Assembly (NCBI RefSeq): GCF_020921035.1
Contig: NC_063154.1
Span: 2,108,001 to 2,172,000, forward strand
Origin: Rhodamnia argentea
Taxonomy: Eukaryota; Streptophyta; Magnoliopsida; Myrtales; Myrtaceae
Direction: 5' to 3'
Length of the DNA stretch: 64,000 nucleotides
The notes under the pieces: model-generated
Told to the model about the DNA's origin: nothing
What the model saw: the letters and a program-made list of their open reading frames with translations, nothing else
The model's database searches: none
Program-made: the position numbers and the translations under genes
Shown here: positions 1 to 12,484 of the stretch, piece after piece
How the letters are laid out: the number at the start of each line of letters is the position of its first letter
How positions within the stretch are numbered: position 1 is the first letter of the stretch

Positions 1-306
1 ATACCTTAAAATCCTTGCATCCGCAAAAAGAAACTTGGAAATTAAGAGAACCATTAGCTTACGAGAAATTTGGTAAAACAGGTATTCTTGTATGCGATCC
101 ATGTGCAGGTTTCTCTAACATGGAAAAGAGGAATTATGACACATGTTATTTACGATCTTGCATATCATGCATCACTTCATTACATAAAAAATGGGATTAA
201 AACTCCCGCCAAAAAGTTCATTCATCATTTGCCTTTGTCAAAATTTAGGGTTCAATTTTGTCTTTGAGCGGAACCTCTACGAGCCTCCACTCAAAGAGGG
301 GCAGCT
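1..306 (+). mobile_element. internal 3' end of a Ty3/gypsy-type LTR retrotransposon (partial)
   Basis: No intact reading frame is present. The segment ends in a purine-rich tract (CAAAGAGGGGCAGC, about 293-306) directly before a sequence starting TGTTGACGCC. That is the usual arrangement of a polypurine tract followed by a 3' LTR in gypsy-type elements. The rest of the element would lie left of the window. Inference from layout only; no protein domain is visible. Confidence 0.5.
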
Positions 307-1762
307 GTTGACGCCTAAATTTTGACTAATCTATTTTTTGCATAAAAATTATAAAAAAATCATCTCACATATTTATTTTTAGCGTACATTGCATTGGCAT
401 ATAATTGGGCAAGCAGAACACTTAATTTTAGCATGCGTCTAGACTAGGCACGGGATGGAAAAATACACCGAGAAGATTTGAAACTTCAGGGACTGTATTG
501 CAAATACTTAAAACTTCGGGGACCGTATTGCAAATACTTGAAACTTCGGGGACTGCATTGCAAATACCAAAAGAAGATGGAGAAAGGAAGATGGTGAAGA
601 GAAGATAATGAAAGGAAGATGGTGAAGAGAAGATAAAGAAGAGAAGATAATGAAAGGAAGATGGTGAAGAGAAGATAAAGAAGAGAAGATAATGAAAGGA
701 AGATGGTGAAGGGAAGATGAAGAAGAGAAGATGAATATGAAGAAGGGAAGATGAAAATGGAAGGTGAAGAAATGAAGATGAAGAAGAGAAGATGAAAATG
801 GAAGGTGAAGAAGTGAAGATGAAGAATGAAGGATGGAGAACTTTGCCTATAAAAGAGAGCTCTTGAGAAGAGTTTTAGGGGGAGAGTGAAAGAGAATTGA
901 GAGAGTTTTAGAGTGGAAGAGAATTGAGAGAATTTGTGAGAGAAATTCTTTAGAGAGGAAAAAAGAGAGTTCTTGAGAAAAATCGTAAGAGAAAATTTGA
1001 GAGTGAAGAAAAGAGTTTTAGTCGAGCATCATCTTCGACGAGTCCCGGCACGTACTTCGCCTCTCGCCATCCAACAACGCCACTCGCTTGCCTTTTTTCG
1101 ACGATAGCCACGTTCTTCCAACTCCGAGATCTTGAAGGAAGCCATAACGTGTACGTGAGTAAGATTTTGTGTAATAGAAGGTAACCCTTTCCATCTCGAT
1201 CTACAAAAATGTAATCGTTTGGTGTGAACATTTGTTTGTTTATTTTAGACATGTCACGTGTCCCAAAATTTAGCATTATTACATGTTAATTTATTTTTGT
1301 AAATACTCGTGATTGGCTGCGTTTTCTTTCTTTCTAAATCACCCATGGTGTATATCGTACAAAGTTCAATGTTTTACATCCCCATAAAAAAGAAGAAAAA
1401 ATCAAAAAATTGCATCTTTGAATTTCAAGTAAAATCCATCAAAATTGCCAAATCAAATATTTTTCATGAAAATGGTACCGACAGGGCGTTAGAGTAATCT
1501 AGCGTAACCAAATCCCCGAATTCAAAATCTACGGTTCGCGGAAATAAGATAGTCTTCTCCCGCTATTTTATTTAGGTTTCTAATCAACCTACCGAAAATG
1601 ATTAGTGGCGACTCCAAATTCAAAACACATTGCATGTTAATTATTTGAACCTTAAGTTGCGATTTGGTATGGACTTGGGAGAGTCCGAGTTAGGTTAGTT
1701 AATTAATTAACCCGATAATCCATTAGCCCGAAAATTAACTTGTTTATTTTTTAGGTCGCGAC
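307..1762 (+). mobile_element. 3' LTR of a gypsy-type retrotransposon
   Basis: The segment starts TGTTGACGCC after a polypurine tract, and the most plausible end is GTCGCGACA near 1754-1762, giving TG...CA ends and about 1.45 kb. It contains a TATA-like CTATAAAAG at about 847. It also has three copies of a roughly 32-bp unit (AACTTCGGGGACTGTATTGC-type, 481-568) and a long GAAGATG-rich purine array (570-835). The 5' LTR is outside the window, so the target duplication cannot be checked and the right end is approximate. Confidence 0.5.
481..835 (+). repeat. tandem repeats inside the LTR
   Basis: Two arrays sit side by side. The first (481-568) is three near-identical units of about 32 bp carrying AAACTTCGGGGACTG and ATTGCAAATAC. 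The second (about 570-835) is an irregular purine array built from GAAGATGGTGAAGAGAAGAT and AATGAAAGGAAG blocks. The strict purine/pyrimidine strand bias could give non-B DNA, which is inference. Confidence 0.8.
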
Positions 1763-2870
1763 ATTAACCCGTAGTTTTTTTTCTCTTTTGGGTGAAGTAA
1801 GCTGTTTATTTAACCTGTAGTTTCGTTACATTTATTTGCATAATTGGGATTATACTTCTATTGAAATTGATTATGCCTAGAATCTCCTTGTCTATTGTGC
1901 GTTTACTTCACGAAGAGGCCTCATCTCTTGAAATAGGTAATGTACCAGATTTCATGTCTATAAAGTTATCTGTTCTTTTACATATTCACAATGTGATTGC
2001 GCAAAGAAAGATATGTAGGCCGCGAAAGTGGCACACCCGAGGAACTCCATAACCATAATTCAAAACATTTTATGATAAAGCAAAAGGGATTTGCGCACAT
2101 GATTTGTGGAACGGCGACGATTCGGAACTCAAATGCTTCCAATATATTTTCCTCGTAGGAACATTGGCCAATTGAGGATGCGCTCATGAACGAGTGCGTT
2201 TTTCCCTATATGAGATAATTTGTGCATAAGAGGGTTAGAAGAGGAACTCGAGCCATTTTTATAGAGTTTTGAGCTACAGGTCCTCTCATAATGGCCCGGG
2301 CCCAATTTGGCCCACACTAGCAAGCCCACATTAAACTAATCAAGAATATGTATATCTCACTTCAATAGACTAATCCCGTTACATGGTAAATATTAATTTC
2401 AATTAATTTAGCCAACATCAGAAAAATTAGTGCAAGATAGGAATACGACAGAGCCAACAAAAACTTTATTCAGCATTTCAATGAATTTCAACAGTATTGT
2501 TTTAATAACCACTTGCATCAAATAGGTTCATTCACTAGTTTCCGAAGAAGTAGTTAGCAGAAATGATACACCAAGGTACCATTCACGATCCGTTCCTCAT
2601 TCCTTTTTGGGTCTCTCTCGATTGTCTGAAAAGCAAGGAAAGGATTTAGGATCAAAGGATTTTTTCCCCGAGGGTCGGGAAAAATGTCGAGAAAACTAGA
2701 ACGTCGCGCTTTTAATTTACACCTTGAAGACTTCATATAATATGTTGACGTGGATCCTATTTAATCCGTCCTCTTTGTCAAGGAGGCCCTACTGTGACAT
2801 CAAAATAAAAAATTTACTAAAAAAAAAAGGAAAAAAGAAGAAACTCGTGCTATAATCTGTTCTTTTTCCC
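1763..2870. other. intergenic; includes a dispersed repeat near 2090-2400
   Basis: No gene is recognised. About 2115-2400 is similar to 45190-45430 in the same orientation. Shared features are CGACGATTC/CGACGATCC, a TTAGAAGA(T/G)GAACT stretch, and a CTCTCAT..GGCCCACA..ACTAATC ending. This marks an interspersed repeat, probably an old LTR or SINE-like piece of unknown class. The last 100 bases are 3' flank of the CHX gene on the minus strand. Confidence 0.4.
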
Positions 2871-5796
2871 TCAACACACACTTCTTCTGAGAAGATAGTC
2901 TCGTTCACGTTCCATTGAAGGATCGCGGAAGGGGACCTTAGGATCCCCGTGATGGTGCATCACCAACACCGACGTCGTCTCTCCTCTGAAATCGGAAGAT
3001 GCAACTAGATCACCAATCACTCCTAGCTCTGGATTGTCGGACCAGTTCAACATCGTTTCCTCCGGGAACACAGTGCCTGTCCCTCTCTTTTGTCCCACCA
3101 ACACGAGACTAAACTTGTTCTTCAAACCTTGAATTTCGCCCATCGCTTGCTCGGAATCTTCCACCACGACCTGACGGTATGTGGAGCACGGATCGGCGTC
3201 GGCCTTCGCCCTAAAGACCTCGATAAGCCCGTTGTCAATCTTCTCCTGCATGATCTCGTCGATATCTTTGCCAACATCCTGGACAATGATATGGACCACC
3301 GTGACTCTCACATTGGGGCGTCCAACCATGCGGAAAGCCAATGCCAAGGCCTCCCGGTCGTCGCTCCCGCCGACGAATATTACACCGACCCTACATGAAA
3401 ATGTGGTCGATTTGTTCGTGCGATGGTGCATGCCCGTGTCTACCAACGTTCCAATCGTGCACGGAGCGTAAGCTTGTATCTTTTCAGCTAGATTCCGTAA
3501 GGCGACGGCCTTCGTGGCGTTTGACATTTCTTGGCTTCCGTGGAAGGGGAGCACAATGAGAGGCACGAGTTCATCTTGAGCGAGCCGACAGATGTACTCG
3601 TGCATTGTCTTATATGCTGCGATCGCCATGTAGGGTTTGACCTTCACTAAGTGATTCGAGTTGGTAGAGTAGTTGTCCAAAGCACGCATTATGTGGAAAG
3701 ATATTTTGGACGGCGTTCTTCTCATCTGCCTGTTGTAGGGGACGATGAACGGTGTCGCACGGCCGACGAGCTCGTTCAGGTGGACGGCATAGGCGCAGAT
3801 CGGACTAGCGCCTGTAGGGTTTGAGGCTTCGAGAAGAGAAATGATGCCCGGGACGTCATCTTCACTGTGAATGCAACAGAGAATCCGTAACTCTACGTTG
3901 CTCGGGTGTGTCTGCATAGATCTTCTTGATTTTCTCACAGACTCACTCAATCTTCTGTGAGGGTTATAGAAAACGTCTATCAAAGGCGTCAAGACCGCGG
4001 TAATTGCCACTTGGGATAACACCGTCACTGTGTAAGCTTTCCTGTCTATGTCCTGCATTTCCGAGTAGATATAATTAGGGCATGGGGTCAACATATACTA
4101 AATTCAAGCAAGGGATTTCAAAGAATTGTACCTCACAATAAATAGACATCAAAATTGCAAGTTGCATAGGATGTCTACGACAGAATGCCTACAGTAAATG
4201 AAGCGAATCCTACGCACAATTTCGAAGTGAAATAGATTTGCTCCCATAATAACTATTGTAGTCTCGTGTAATTGCACTAAAATGACAGATATATGCTGAT
4301 TAATAGCTAATGGTAGAGGAATATATAGGTGATATATATGCGATGCCACCTGTACAAGCCAGCGGTTGAGGAGATATACGTCGTACGGACCCTTAATGCC
4401 CAACATGAGGCCAAGCAAGACTGAATGTTGAAGCCTTAGTTTGCAGCACAACGCAGCCACCAGAGCTCCGACAATCTTCAGCAGAGTATTCATTAGGACT
4501 ATGAGGAGGATCTCTCGGGAGACCTTCCAATCTACCAAACTAACGTCTATGTTGAACCCGATGACAACATAGAACATCGGCATCAAAATCTCCAAGGTGA
4601 CTAGCTCGATCTTTTCGCTTAAGGTCGCTCCCAGCGGCGGCCCGTTTGGGATCACTAGCCCGAGCATCATGACTCCGAAGTTTATCGAGCCTATCATGTC
4701 CGTCAGAGCTGCCATGACCAAAGCTACGACTAAGATGGACGAGATATAGATCTCGCTCACGGGTTTCCTTTCCGGCACCTTCTCAATAATCAACATGATC
4801 ACTGGCCGAACAATCCCGAATATGAGCAAGAGGAACGCTGCGGATGTTAAAACTGTGTAAAGTAAAAAACTTGGTTTTATGACGTATGCCCCCAGGAACA
4901 TAAACAGCCACACGATTGCTTCACTGACCACGGAACAGGACACCGCAAGCTGTCCTAAATCGGAAGTCGTCATGTTGAGCTCGTTGAAAGCGTGGACGAC
5001 ATTAGGGAATCGCGTTAAGCTCAGCCCAATTATGAACATGGGTTGGGCGGCCGGGGTTTTCATTCCGGGGAGGGTAAGTTTATGAGCCACGAGTGCGGTC
5101 ATGACGAAAGGCATCAACACGCTCGACGAGCCTATGATCGAGGCGCTTCTCATCGTTCGGTGGATGGCGGTTATGTCCGCTTTCACTGAGGTTAGGAATA
5201 GGAGGTAAGTCGTGCCGAGAGCACCTACTGTCCTCGCCAACATAAGTTCTTCTTTTGGGATTGTCACGAAGTACTTGTAATCCCCCCTGATTATGGCGTT
5301 CACCGCAATGCCTGCCTGGAAAAAAAAATCACACGACCATGTAAACATGTCCATTGCCGCATAAAATCTAATAGCCACAACACATAATCAACTGCATTTT
5401 TTGAAGTTACCAATAAGATCAGAGCACATTAGATGATTGGCTTGCTTCTCAAATGATGCATGACATATTATCATTTCCGATCCGTCCAACTTTTTCACAC
5501 CGTGATTGATTATTGTTCAGCAAGAACGGAGACTGGGATATGGCGAGATAGAGAAAAGGACTGAAGCGGCACGAACTTACCAAGATACTGCAAACGAATC
5601 GAGGTTGCCTCAAAGGCCTGAGGATCAATCGGATGGTGAGATAGGCAAAGGTGATACAGATGAATTGCCTCATGAACACCGGATAGTTCCGCCTGAAAGG
5701 GTCATCCACACTCCCAATAAACGCGTACTGCCCAGTAACATTGGCGCAGATGACCGGTCCTATTAGATGATGCCGAATTTTCCCCAAGGATGACAT
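2871..5796 (-). CDS. cation/H+ exchanger, CHX (CPA2) family, copy 1
   Basis: Three exons join in phase 0: 5796-5581, 5315-4350 and 4052-2871. They encode 787 residues, a normal CHX length. Exons 1-2 carry the Na+/H+-exchanger membrane domain (about residues 35-425), with many hydrophobic helices and conserved stretches such as GLVIPNGPPLG and LEILMPMFYV. Exon 3 carries the long soluble C-terminal half, with GVIFVGGSDDREALA at about 617 and ELGVIGDLVASSDF near the end. CHX proteins move K+ or other monovalent cations against protons in plasma or endomembranes, often in pollen. The acidic pair usual in CPA2 transporters is replaced by Ser-Glu (about 203-204). The intron 2 donor is GTGGCA, weaker than the donor in copy 2. 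The start ATG at 5796 lies just before LIGPVIC, as in the family. The closest relative in the window is the next gene downstream. Confidence 0.88.
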
Positions 5797-7810
5797 CGTC
5801 GAAACTCAGAACCCCGCCACGCCTTTCAAGGTACACCTTTTATCTGTTGTTGACAAACGGCATTCTTTTCAATCACCCTCCGTGCATTCTCTTCTTTCGC
5901 ACATTGCCGCCATTCGCAGTGCTTCCTTTGCCGAGACAAGCACACGGCGACATCACCGGTGGAATCGAAACAAGCTGTTGCTCTCAGCAACGAGGGCCCT
6001 AGTACTCGTGCGTTGAATGTCAGAAACAAGAGCATGAAGAACAAATTCGACTAATTAAGGAGATGGCGCGATATCATTCCGACGTGGGAAGATGGGGGTA
6101 GACAAGCTGCAGGTTTCGACGTTGGCGAAAAAATTCGAGACAGGGAAGTGATTGATCTTCGCAGCAACAAGAACTGGCAGGCATGTGAGATGAGTTGTTG
6201 GTTGAACTCAGGTGCATGGATGCATGAACTGTAAGGAAACAAGAAAATGCATGGCGACACCACAGAAGGTTCATTTTTGGATTTGTGCGGTTGGATAATG
6301 GCGGAAACTCCCAACTTCTCAACCGGTCGTTCCCAACTTCTACTGTTGTACAGGTACGCCTTTGTTGCTATGAATGAAAAAGTCCTGTGGGGATTATTAA
6401 GGGGAAATCCAGAACATAAAGTCAACTTTTCAGGTTATCGAGTTTATTTTCTCAACCCTAAAAAATACATATTTTCTTTGAGAGAAAATTACCAAAAAAG
6501 TCCTAAGCCTATCGTAATTGTGTCAATTCAGTTCTAAACATTTTTTTTTTCTATTCAGTCCTAAACATTTTGCATTTATGCCAATTCAATCTATACGGTC
6601 AACATTAACGCAGATAGCGGCCGATGCTGATGTGGACAATTCTTAATAATATTTTAATATTTTTTCAAATTATTTAATTTAATTTGATTTTGTTTCTTTT
6701 TCTTCTCCTTTTTCCTCCAGCCGGTCACCGATCCGAAGATTGGCCGGAGGCGAGGCTCACCCACGTCAAAAGTATGAAGTAAAAAGCAAGAAAGAAAAAA
6801 AGGAAAATATGAAGAATAAATAAATAAATAAATAAAAGTCCTTACCAAATAAATAAATAAATAAATTTCAAAAAAATATTAAAATGTTATTAAAAATTGC
6901 TACGCCAGCCGGCCATAGTCCGCCGCACAATTTCAAAAGTAAATGGATTTTACACCTTGAAGCCTCAAGAACTTTACAAAAGTTGAATTACTAAATAATG
7001 GACGAAAATTAGATTTGGAACAACAAGGCAATTGCATGCAACTTTGTTGAATTAGAACAGATGACTTATATTCTTGGAGGCCATGTTTGCTTGATGATCA
7101 TGAACTGCTAATGGAGATGATTGGAATGCCCAAAAAGCGCAAAAAGAAGAAGAAGAAGGACTTACAAAGTACGGTCGATGAACTAATTGTTTAGGCTTTC
7201 ACGCGTTCGCATTGTTGAAACTCATAAGTCGACGGAAAATCATTTACAGTCAAAGAAATATGAATGTTTAAAGTTTGAAAAATAAATTCCCTAACCTGAA
7301 AAAGGGAAAACATATTCCTCAAAAATGAATTCCCAAAAAGTATTTCCTTCCTCATTGAGTTAACAAACACATCCAATGTGGCGGTTTTTCTTTCCTCTTG
7401 GGGAGAGCAAAACCATCATTAAACTGGAGTGAATCGAACAAGGTGAGTCGGACGTGTTGATGGGGTTGTTAATTTCACAAGACACCTATAACATACTCCA
7501 CTATATACATGCAGGTATAATCCCATATGAAATACATGCAGAAACTCCTCGACATCATAAAGATTACATTTTACCCTCTACCGTTCTCATCTCGTTGGTG
7601 GCTTTTCCACCACACAACACACTTCTACTCTCTATCAATGTGTCATCATCCTTCTTCTCTAAAGCATCGCCGGTGTCCCTAATGATCAAAAACAAAAAAA
7701 GTTCCGGTCCTGCATACAGGAGTCGAGGGTGGAGTTCGTCGCCGGCGTCACGATTTCTGGCAGCGCCCCTTACTTCAATTCGAGCTAGAGATTATGCCGC
7801 CAAATCGTTT
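5797..7810. other. intergenic between the two CHX genes, with a TIR-element relic
   Basis: No gene is recognised. About 6486-6920 is a degenerate copy of the TIR family described at 12.5 and 34.3 kb. Its left end reads AATTACCAAAAAAGTCCTAA and it contains TTCAGTCCTAAACATTTTGCA. Its right arm keeps only the inner part (ATTAAAATGTTATTAAAAATTGC). Short ATAA/AAAT runs occur at 6815-6865. A 124-codon open frame at 6051-6425 (minus) has no recognisable domain. The part next to 5797 should hold the promoter of CHX copy 1, and about 7400-7810 the 3' flank of copy 2. Confidence 0.4.
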
Positions 7811-10736
7811 TCAACACAGTGTTCTTCTAAGAAGATACTCTCCTTCATGTTCAGTTGGAGCGTTCTGAAGGTTGCAACTGGTGTCGCCGTGATGTTTCAT
7901 CACCAACACGGACGTCATCTCTCCGCAGAAATCCGATGATGCCAAGATGTCTCCGATCACTCCTAGCTCCGGATTCTCGCTCCAATTCAACATCGTTTCC
8001 TCCGAGAACAAACTCCCGGCCCTTCTCCTTTGCCCCACCATTATGAGATTAAATTTGTCCTTCATAGCTCGAATATTACTCATCGCATGCTCCGCATCTT
8101 CCACAGCTACCTCGCGGTACATATGACTTTCAGTGACGTCGAGCTTCACCCTGTATTCATTGATGAGCCCATCATCGAGCTTCTCGTCCACCTTTCCTTC
8201 CATGTCCCCATCGACTTTGGAGAAGACGAGCCGAAGCACCGCCACACCAAAGTTGGGTCGTCCGACCATCCGAATAGCCAACGCTAGTGCCTCGCGGTCG
8301 TCCGTCCCACCGATGAATATCACACCGACCGTACCTGAAATCGACGGCACTTTGCTCGTGCAACTGTGCACGCCCTTGTCCACCAATGTGGCCATCGTGC
8401 ATGGAGCGTAGGTCCGTATGTTTTCCCTCAGATTCCGGAAGGCAACGTGGTCCGCGATGTTGGTGGTGTCTTGGCTTCCATGGAAAGGGATGACGATGAG
8501 AGGGATGAGTTCTTCTTGAGCAAGCCGGCATATGTACTCGTGCATGTTCTTGTACTCCGCGATCACCGTGTAGGGCTTCACCCTCACCAATTGATGTGAG
8601 TTGTTGCAGTAATTCTCGAACGCGCGCATTATATGGTGCGATGAACTCCTGGATTGAGTTCTCGTCATCTGCTTCTTGTAAGGGACCATGATCGGCATCG
8701 AGCGGCCAACGAGCTCGTTCAAGTGGACAACGTAGGCACATATGGGGCTTTCGGCCGTAGGGTTCGATGCTTCGATAAGAGAGATGATGCCTGGGACATT
8801 ATCTCCATTATGAACGCAACAAAGAACCCGCATTTCTACATTCCTTGGGGTTGTTTGCGTGGACATTGCCCATTTCCTGATTGACGCAATTAATCTTGTG
8901 TGGGGGTTGTAGAAACAATCTATCAAAGGCGTCACGATTGCTGTAAGTGCGATATCTGATAATATCAGCATTGTGAAAGTTCGCCTGTCTATGTCCTGCA
9001 ATTAGAAACAATAAGTCCATAAAAGAATGCGACTTATTAGGAATCAGTGAATCAGAATTCGAACTATGCGGAAAGAGGGCCTAATGTTGCTAGACTAATA
9101 TTATGGACATTCAAGAGTTCGAACTAGGCGAACCCTTCGAAAAATCAAGCTGTAATGAACCGGTTTCATCTTGCCAGTGAGAGAATAAGGTTTGATCAAT
9201 TGTTTGAGCTCACATTTTGAGTTCGTAACCACATCAGGTGAACGAATACTCATGACAGAATTAAAGATCCTCTTGTTCGCGGGGTTAAATGTATCAGTGG
9301 AGAGATTGATCGGACCAAATAATATAACGTGATCGTGCAAAACATTAGCATATGGTTCGACAGCTAGGAGTTATGAAAATTTATGGACCTTACCTTCTTC
9401 ACAAGCCAGCGGATGAGTAGATGTAAGTCATATGGACCCCTGATGTTCAACATGAGGCCAAGCAGGACGCAATGTCGGAGCCTCACTTTGCAGAATATTG
9501 CCGCCGATAGAGCTCCGGCAACCCTTGTTAGAGCGCTAACAAACATCAAGAGGAAAATCTCTCTGGTGATCTTCATGTCTATCAAACGCGGGTCCATGCT
9601 GTACCCAACAGAGACGTAGAACATCGGCATCAGAACCTCCGTGCAGACCACCTCAATCTTCTCACTTAGGGTTGACCCCAGCGGTGGTCCATTCGGTATC
9701 ACTAGTCCGACCAGAAGCACTCCGAAATGCATGGTGCCGAACAAATCGGTTAAACCTCCTACAATTAAAGATCCGATGATAATGGACGTGATGTAAACTT
9801 CGCGCACTGATTTGCTTTCCGGTGTCCTTCGGATAATCAACATGATCAGCGGTCGTATAACGAAGAAAATAACCAATATCGAACCCAAGGCAGCCATAGC
9901 GGACCAAAAAAATTGCACACGGTGTGCAATGTATATGTCTATGAACAACCACGTCCATAGAACTACTTCGCTGAGCATGGTAGAAGACATAGCGAGCTGG
10001 CCTAAATCGGACGTCATAATGTTGAGCTCATTGAAAGCGTAGACAACATTAGGAAATCGCGTGAGCGATAGAACCCCTGCAAATGTGCACCGGAAGAACC
10101 CCTTATGTACTCCAGGGAGACTCAAGGTATGGATCAAGAGCGAGAGGAAGGCGAAAGTCATGAGTATGGTCGATGAGCCAATGATCGAGGCATTTCTCGT
10201 CGACCGCTGGATGGCGGTTGCATCCGTCTTCACCGCCAATAAGAATATAAGTAATGTCGTGCCGAGAAAACCTGCGGTTCTAGCCACTAGAATTTCTTCG
10301 TGTGGGAAGGAATTCGGCGCGAAGATCTTGGCCCTCTCCACGACGAAAGGGCTTGCCAGAAAGCCGGCCTGAAAATGCGAGAGGACAAATGAAATTGTTT
10401 TGCTCTCTCAATTCCTGAGGGCACATCTTTAGCCATTCAGAAAAAAATCGCAACATCAACGTGTATCCAGGTGGAGTTTCCCATGATATACAGAGTGAAA
10501 GGACATGTGATATTAGGCAATGTACCTACCAAGACACTGCAAACGAATTGGGGTTGTCGAAGAGGCCTGAGAAGAAGCCTGAGGAAGACATAGGCAAGGG
10601 ACATCAACGTGAACTGCACCAAGAACGCAGGGTAGATGACGTTTGTGACCCTGCTCAACTCGGCGCAGACGTGCGGACCTTTTAGCGACTCGGGCAAAAT
10701 ATCACCGGCCGGCAACCGATCTCCCTGAAACGACAT
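7811..10736 (-). CDS. cation/H+ exchanger, CHX (CPA2) family, copy 2
   Basis: Exons 10736-10530, 10368-9394 and 8995-7811 join in phase 0 with clean GT/AG sites (GTAGGT and GTAAGG donors). They encode 788 residues. The architecture matches copy 1: short N-terminus with GPHVC, about 390 residues of membrane exchanger domain, and a soluble C-terminal regulatory half with GVIFIGGTDDREALAL and ELGVIGDILASSDF. The third exon begins DIDRR where copy 1 has DIDRK, so intron positions are conserved and tandem duplication is clear. The CPA2 acidic pair is again Ser-Glu (about 202-203). The expected role is monovalent cation/proton exchange; substrate and membrane cannot be read from sequence. A GA microsatellite (10849-10873) lies about 115 bp upstream of the ATG. 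Confidence 0.9.
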
Positions 10737-11085
10737 CGTCTCGAAAGAGAAGTTGACTTTCCTCTCTTTTTTGCCCTTTTGATGTTACTGTGATTACCGG
10801 TTTGTAATGCAGCCTCAATCTCAGCGGGTGTTGATCCCCCGTCATTAGAGAGGGAGAGAGAGAGAGAGAGAGAATGGACAACGAGTTCCGGTTTTGAGTT
10901 GTTCTTGAACTTATGTCCAAGCGTGAGTTGTAAGAAGATGCACCACCCAAGAGAGTAGGGTTTATTTTTGGAATTATGTCGTTGGGTGACAGATTCAATG
11001 TCCAACTGCACTGCGTGCAAGTATTTTTCTGCAACATAGGCAAATTTTACTTCTCAAACCAGTGCACAACTGATCAAGCTTATCT
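10737..11085. other. upstream region of CHX copy 2
   Basis: This is probably the promoter and 5' leader of CHX copy 2. It contains a (GA)n run at about 10849-10873 and no coding sequence. To the right lie the remains of a third CHX copy. Confidence 0.4.
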
Positions 11086-11520
11086 TCATCTCTTCGAGAT
11101 TGAAAAAGGATAATTATATTTGTACATAATCTTTTGTCCTGCAATTATGAGATCAAACTTGTCCTTTAGATTCCCAATTTGGCTAATCACTTGCTCGGAA
11201 TCTTGCACCACAACCTCACGGTACATGCCGCCATCGTGGATGTCGAGCTTCTTCGCCCTGAATTCGTGGATAAGCGCATCATCGATCTCCTTCTCCATAG
11301 CTTCATGTGTGTCCTTGTCAACTTCACGGAAGACAATCCGAAACACCACAACACTCACGCCGGGCCGTCCAACCATGCGGATAACCAATGCTAATGCCTC
11401 CCGGTCATGTGTTCCACCGATGAATACCACACTTACCTTACATGCTAAAATATGTCTCGAATTTGAGCTCGTCAACAAAACCCGATCCAAGATTAATTGT
11501 ATGGAAGCCGACTCAGTAAG
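11086..11520 (-). pseudogene. CHX pseudogene copy 3: exon 3 fragment
   Basis: The minus strand encodes a stretch plainly homologous to the soluble C-terminal domain of the two intact CHX genes. It reads VVFIGGTHDREALALVIRMV, then MYREVVVQDSEQ and LKDKFDLIIAGQK. It then runs into unrelated sequence and lacks the ELGVIGD end. The upstream side becomes non-homologous at the LTR starting near 11526. About 390 bp of CHX sequence is missing between this piece and the next CHX piece at 12285-12425. It is non-functional by truncation. Confidence 0.8.
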
Positions 11521-11525
11521 GAAAG

Positions 11526-12279
11526 TGTGGAGGTTGGAATATTGTGAAAGTCTGATGGCGTGCTACGGAAACTATGATTTGGTGTAAGAGTCCTTGTTGC
11601 AGAAGGATAAGTAGTTTTGTTTTATACCAAATTAGTAGGGTGAGATATACACGGAAGTCAACTTTGTTTGACCCATTCAACTTGGACTCCTCAAAGCGGT
11701 GGGAATATCTCTGCAAATATTCTCACGGATATCTTTTCCTTGAAGATTTCGGTTTGGGTTCTTGGATTGCTATATATATATATAAAAGGTATGCAAAAAG
11801 ATGTATATCGTTGAAGCGCCGTTCTTGAGTGCTTGGCAGCAGGTGCGTTGGTTTTGCTCGTGAATTTCATCCGAAGAAATCGTAGAAGTTCTTGAAGCGC
11901 CATTTCTAAGTAAGTGCTTGACATTGGGACTTCGTTTTGTTCGCGGAATTACATCAAGAACTCAAGTATTGAAGCCGATTAAATCTTGAGGTTAGATTTG
12001 TTTTAATTCTTTTGCGAGATTGAGAGATTATTTCGTTAGGAATTGGGGGCTAAATACTGTATGCGTTCTTGGATGTAATTGGGGCTTGGGAAACACTAAG
12101 AGTGTTTGAGTGACTCGAGTGTGGTTCCGTAATCTCCGTGTATCGCTCGTTCTATAGTGGAATTCATTGCTGCTCTCCCCGTAGATGTAGGTCTATACGA
12201 CCGAACCACGTACATCTAGTGTCCAATTTATTTTCTTGTTCTGTTTATTTTATTGTTCGATTGCTTGTTCCGCGCAACA
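11526..12279 (+). mobile_element. solo LTR, Ty1/copia type
   Basis: It begins TGTGGAGGTTGG and ends CCGCGCAACA. There is a TATA region at 11771-11785 and, near the right end, a GTAGATGTAGGTC..CCGAACCACGTACATC block of the kind found in R/U5 of copia LTRs. It sits between two pieces of one CHX pseudogene. The flanking 5-mers (GAAAG and TTACA) do not match, so the insertion was accompanied or followed by deletion, or the ends are off by some bases. Confidence 0.6.
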
Positions 12280-12283
12280 TTAC

Positions 12284-12425
12284 AAGAAAATGCCGGGGAC
12301 ATCTTCTTGATTGTGATTTGTGAACGCAAAAAAAATCCGTACTTCGACATTCCTTGGGGTTGTTTGAATGGATCTTACGCATTTTCCGGAAGATTTTCGT
12401 GCCTATGTCTTGCATTTCGAAATAA
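12284..12425 (-). pseudogene. CHX pseudogene copy 3: start of exon 3
   Basis: The plus strand ATTCCTTGGGGTTGTTTG (12350-12367) matches CHX copy 2 at 8840-8857 exactly. The surrounding bases, including the GCCTATGTCTTGCA junction that marks the exon 3 acceptor in the intact genes, align with an internal deletion. Frameshifts and deletions make it non-coding. Confidence 0.7.
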
Positions 12426-12484
12426 TTTAGTTTCAATATTCATTAGTAAATTTATGCATTTCTATGTATACAAGCAAAATTCAT

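Noticed and set aside
6051..6425. 124-codon minus-strand frame upstream of CHX copy 1
   Set aside because: Considered as an extra CHX 5' exon, but it has no resemblance to CHX N-termini and exon 1 at 5796 is sufficient.
7454..7939. 161-codon open frame on the plus strand
   Set aside because: It overlaps the 3' end of CHX copy 2 in antisense and has no conserved feature.
8172..8741. 189-codon open frame antisense-frame to CHX copy 2 exon 3
   Set aside because: It lies in another frame of a well-supported CHX exon and shows no family features.
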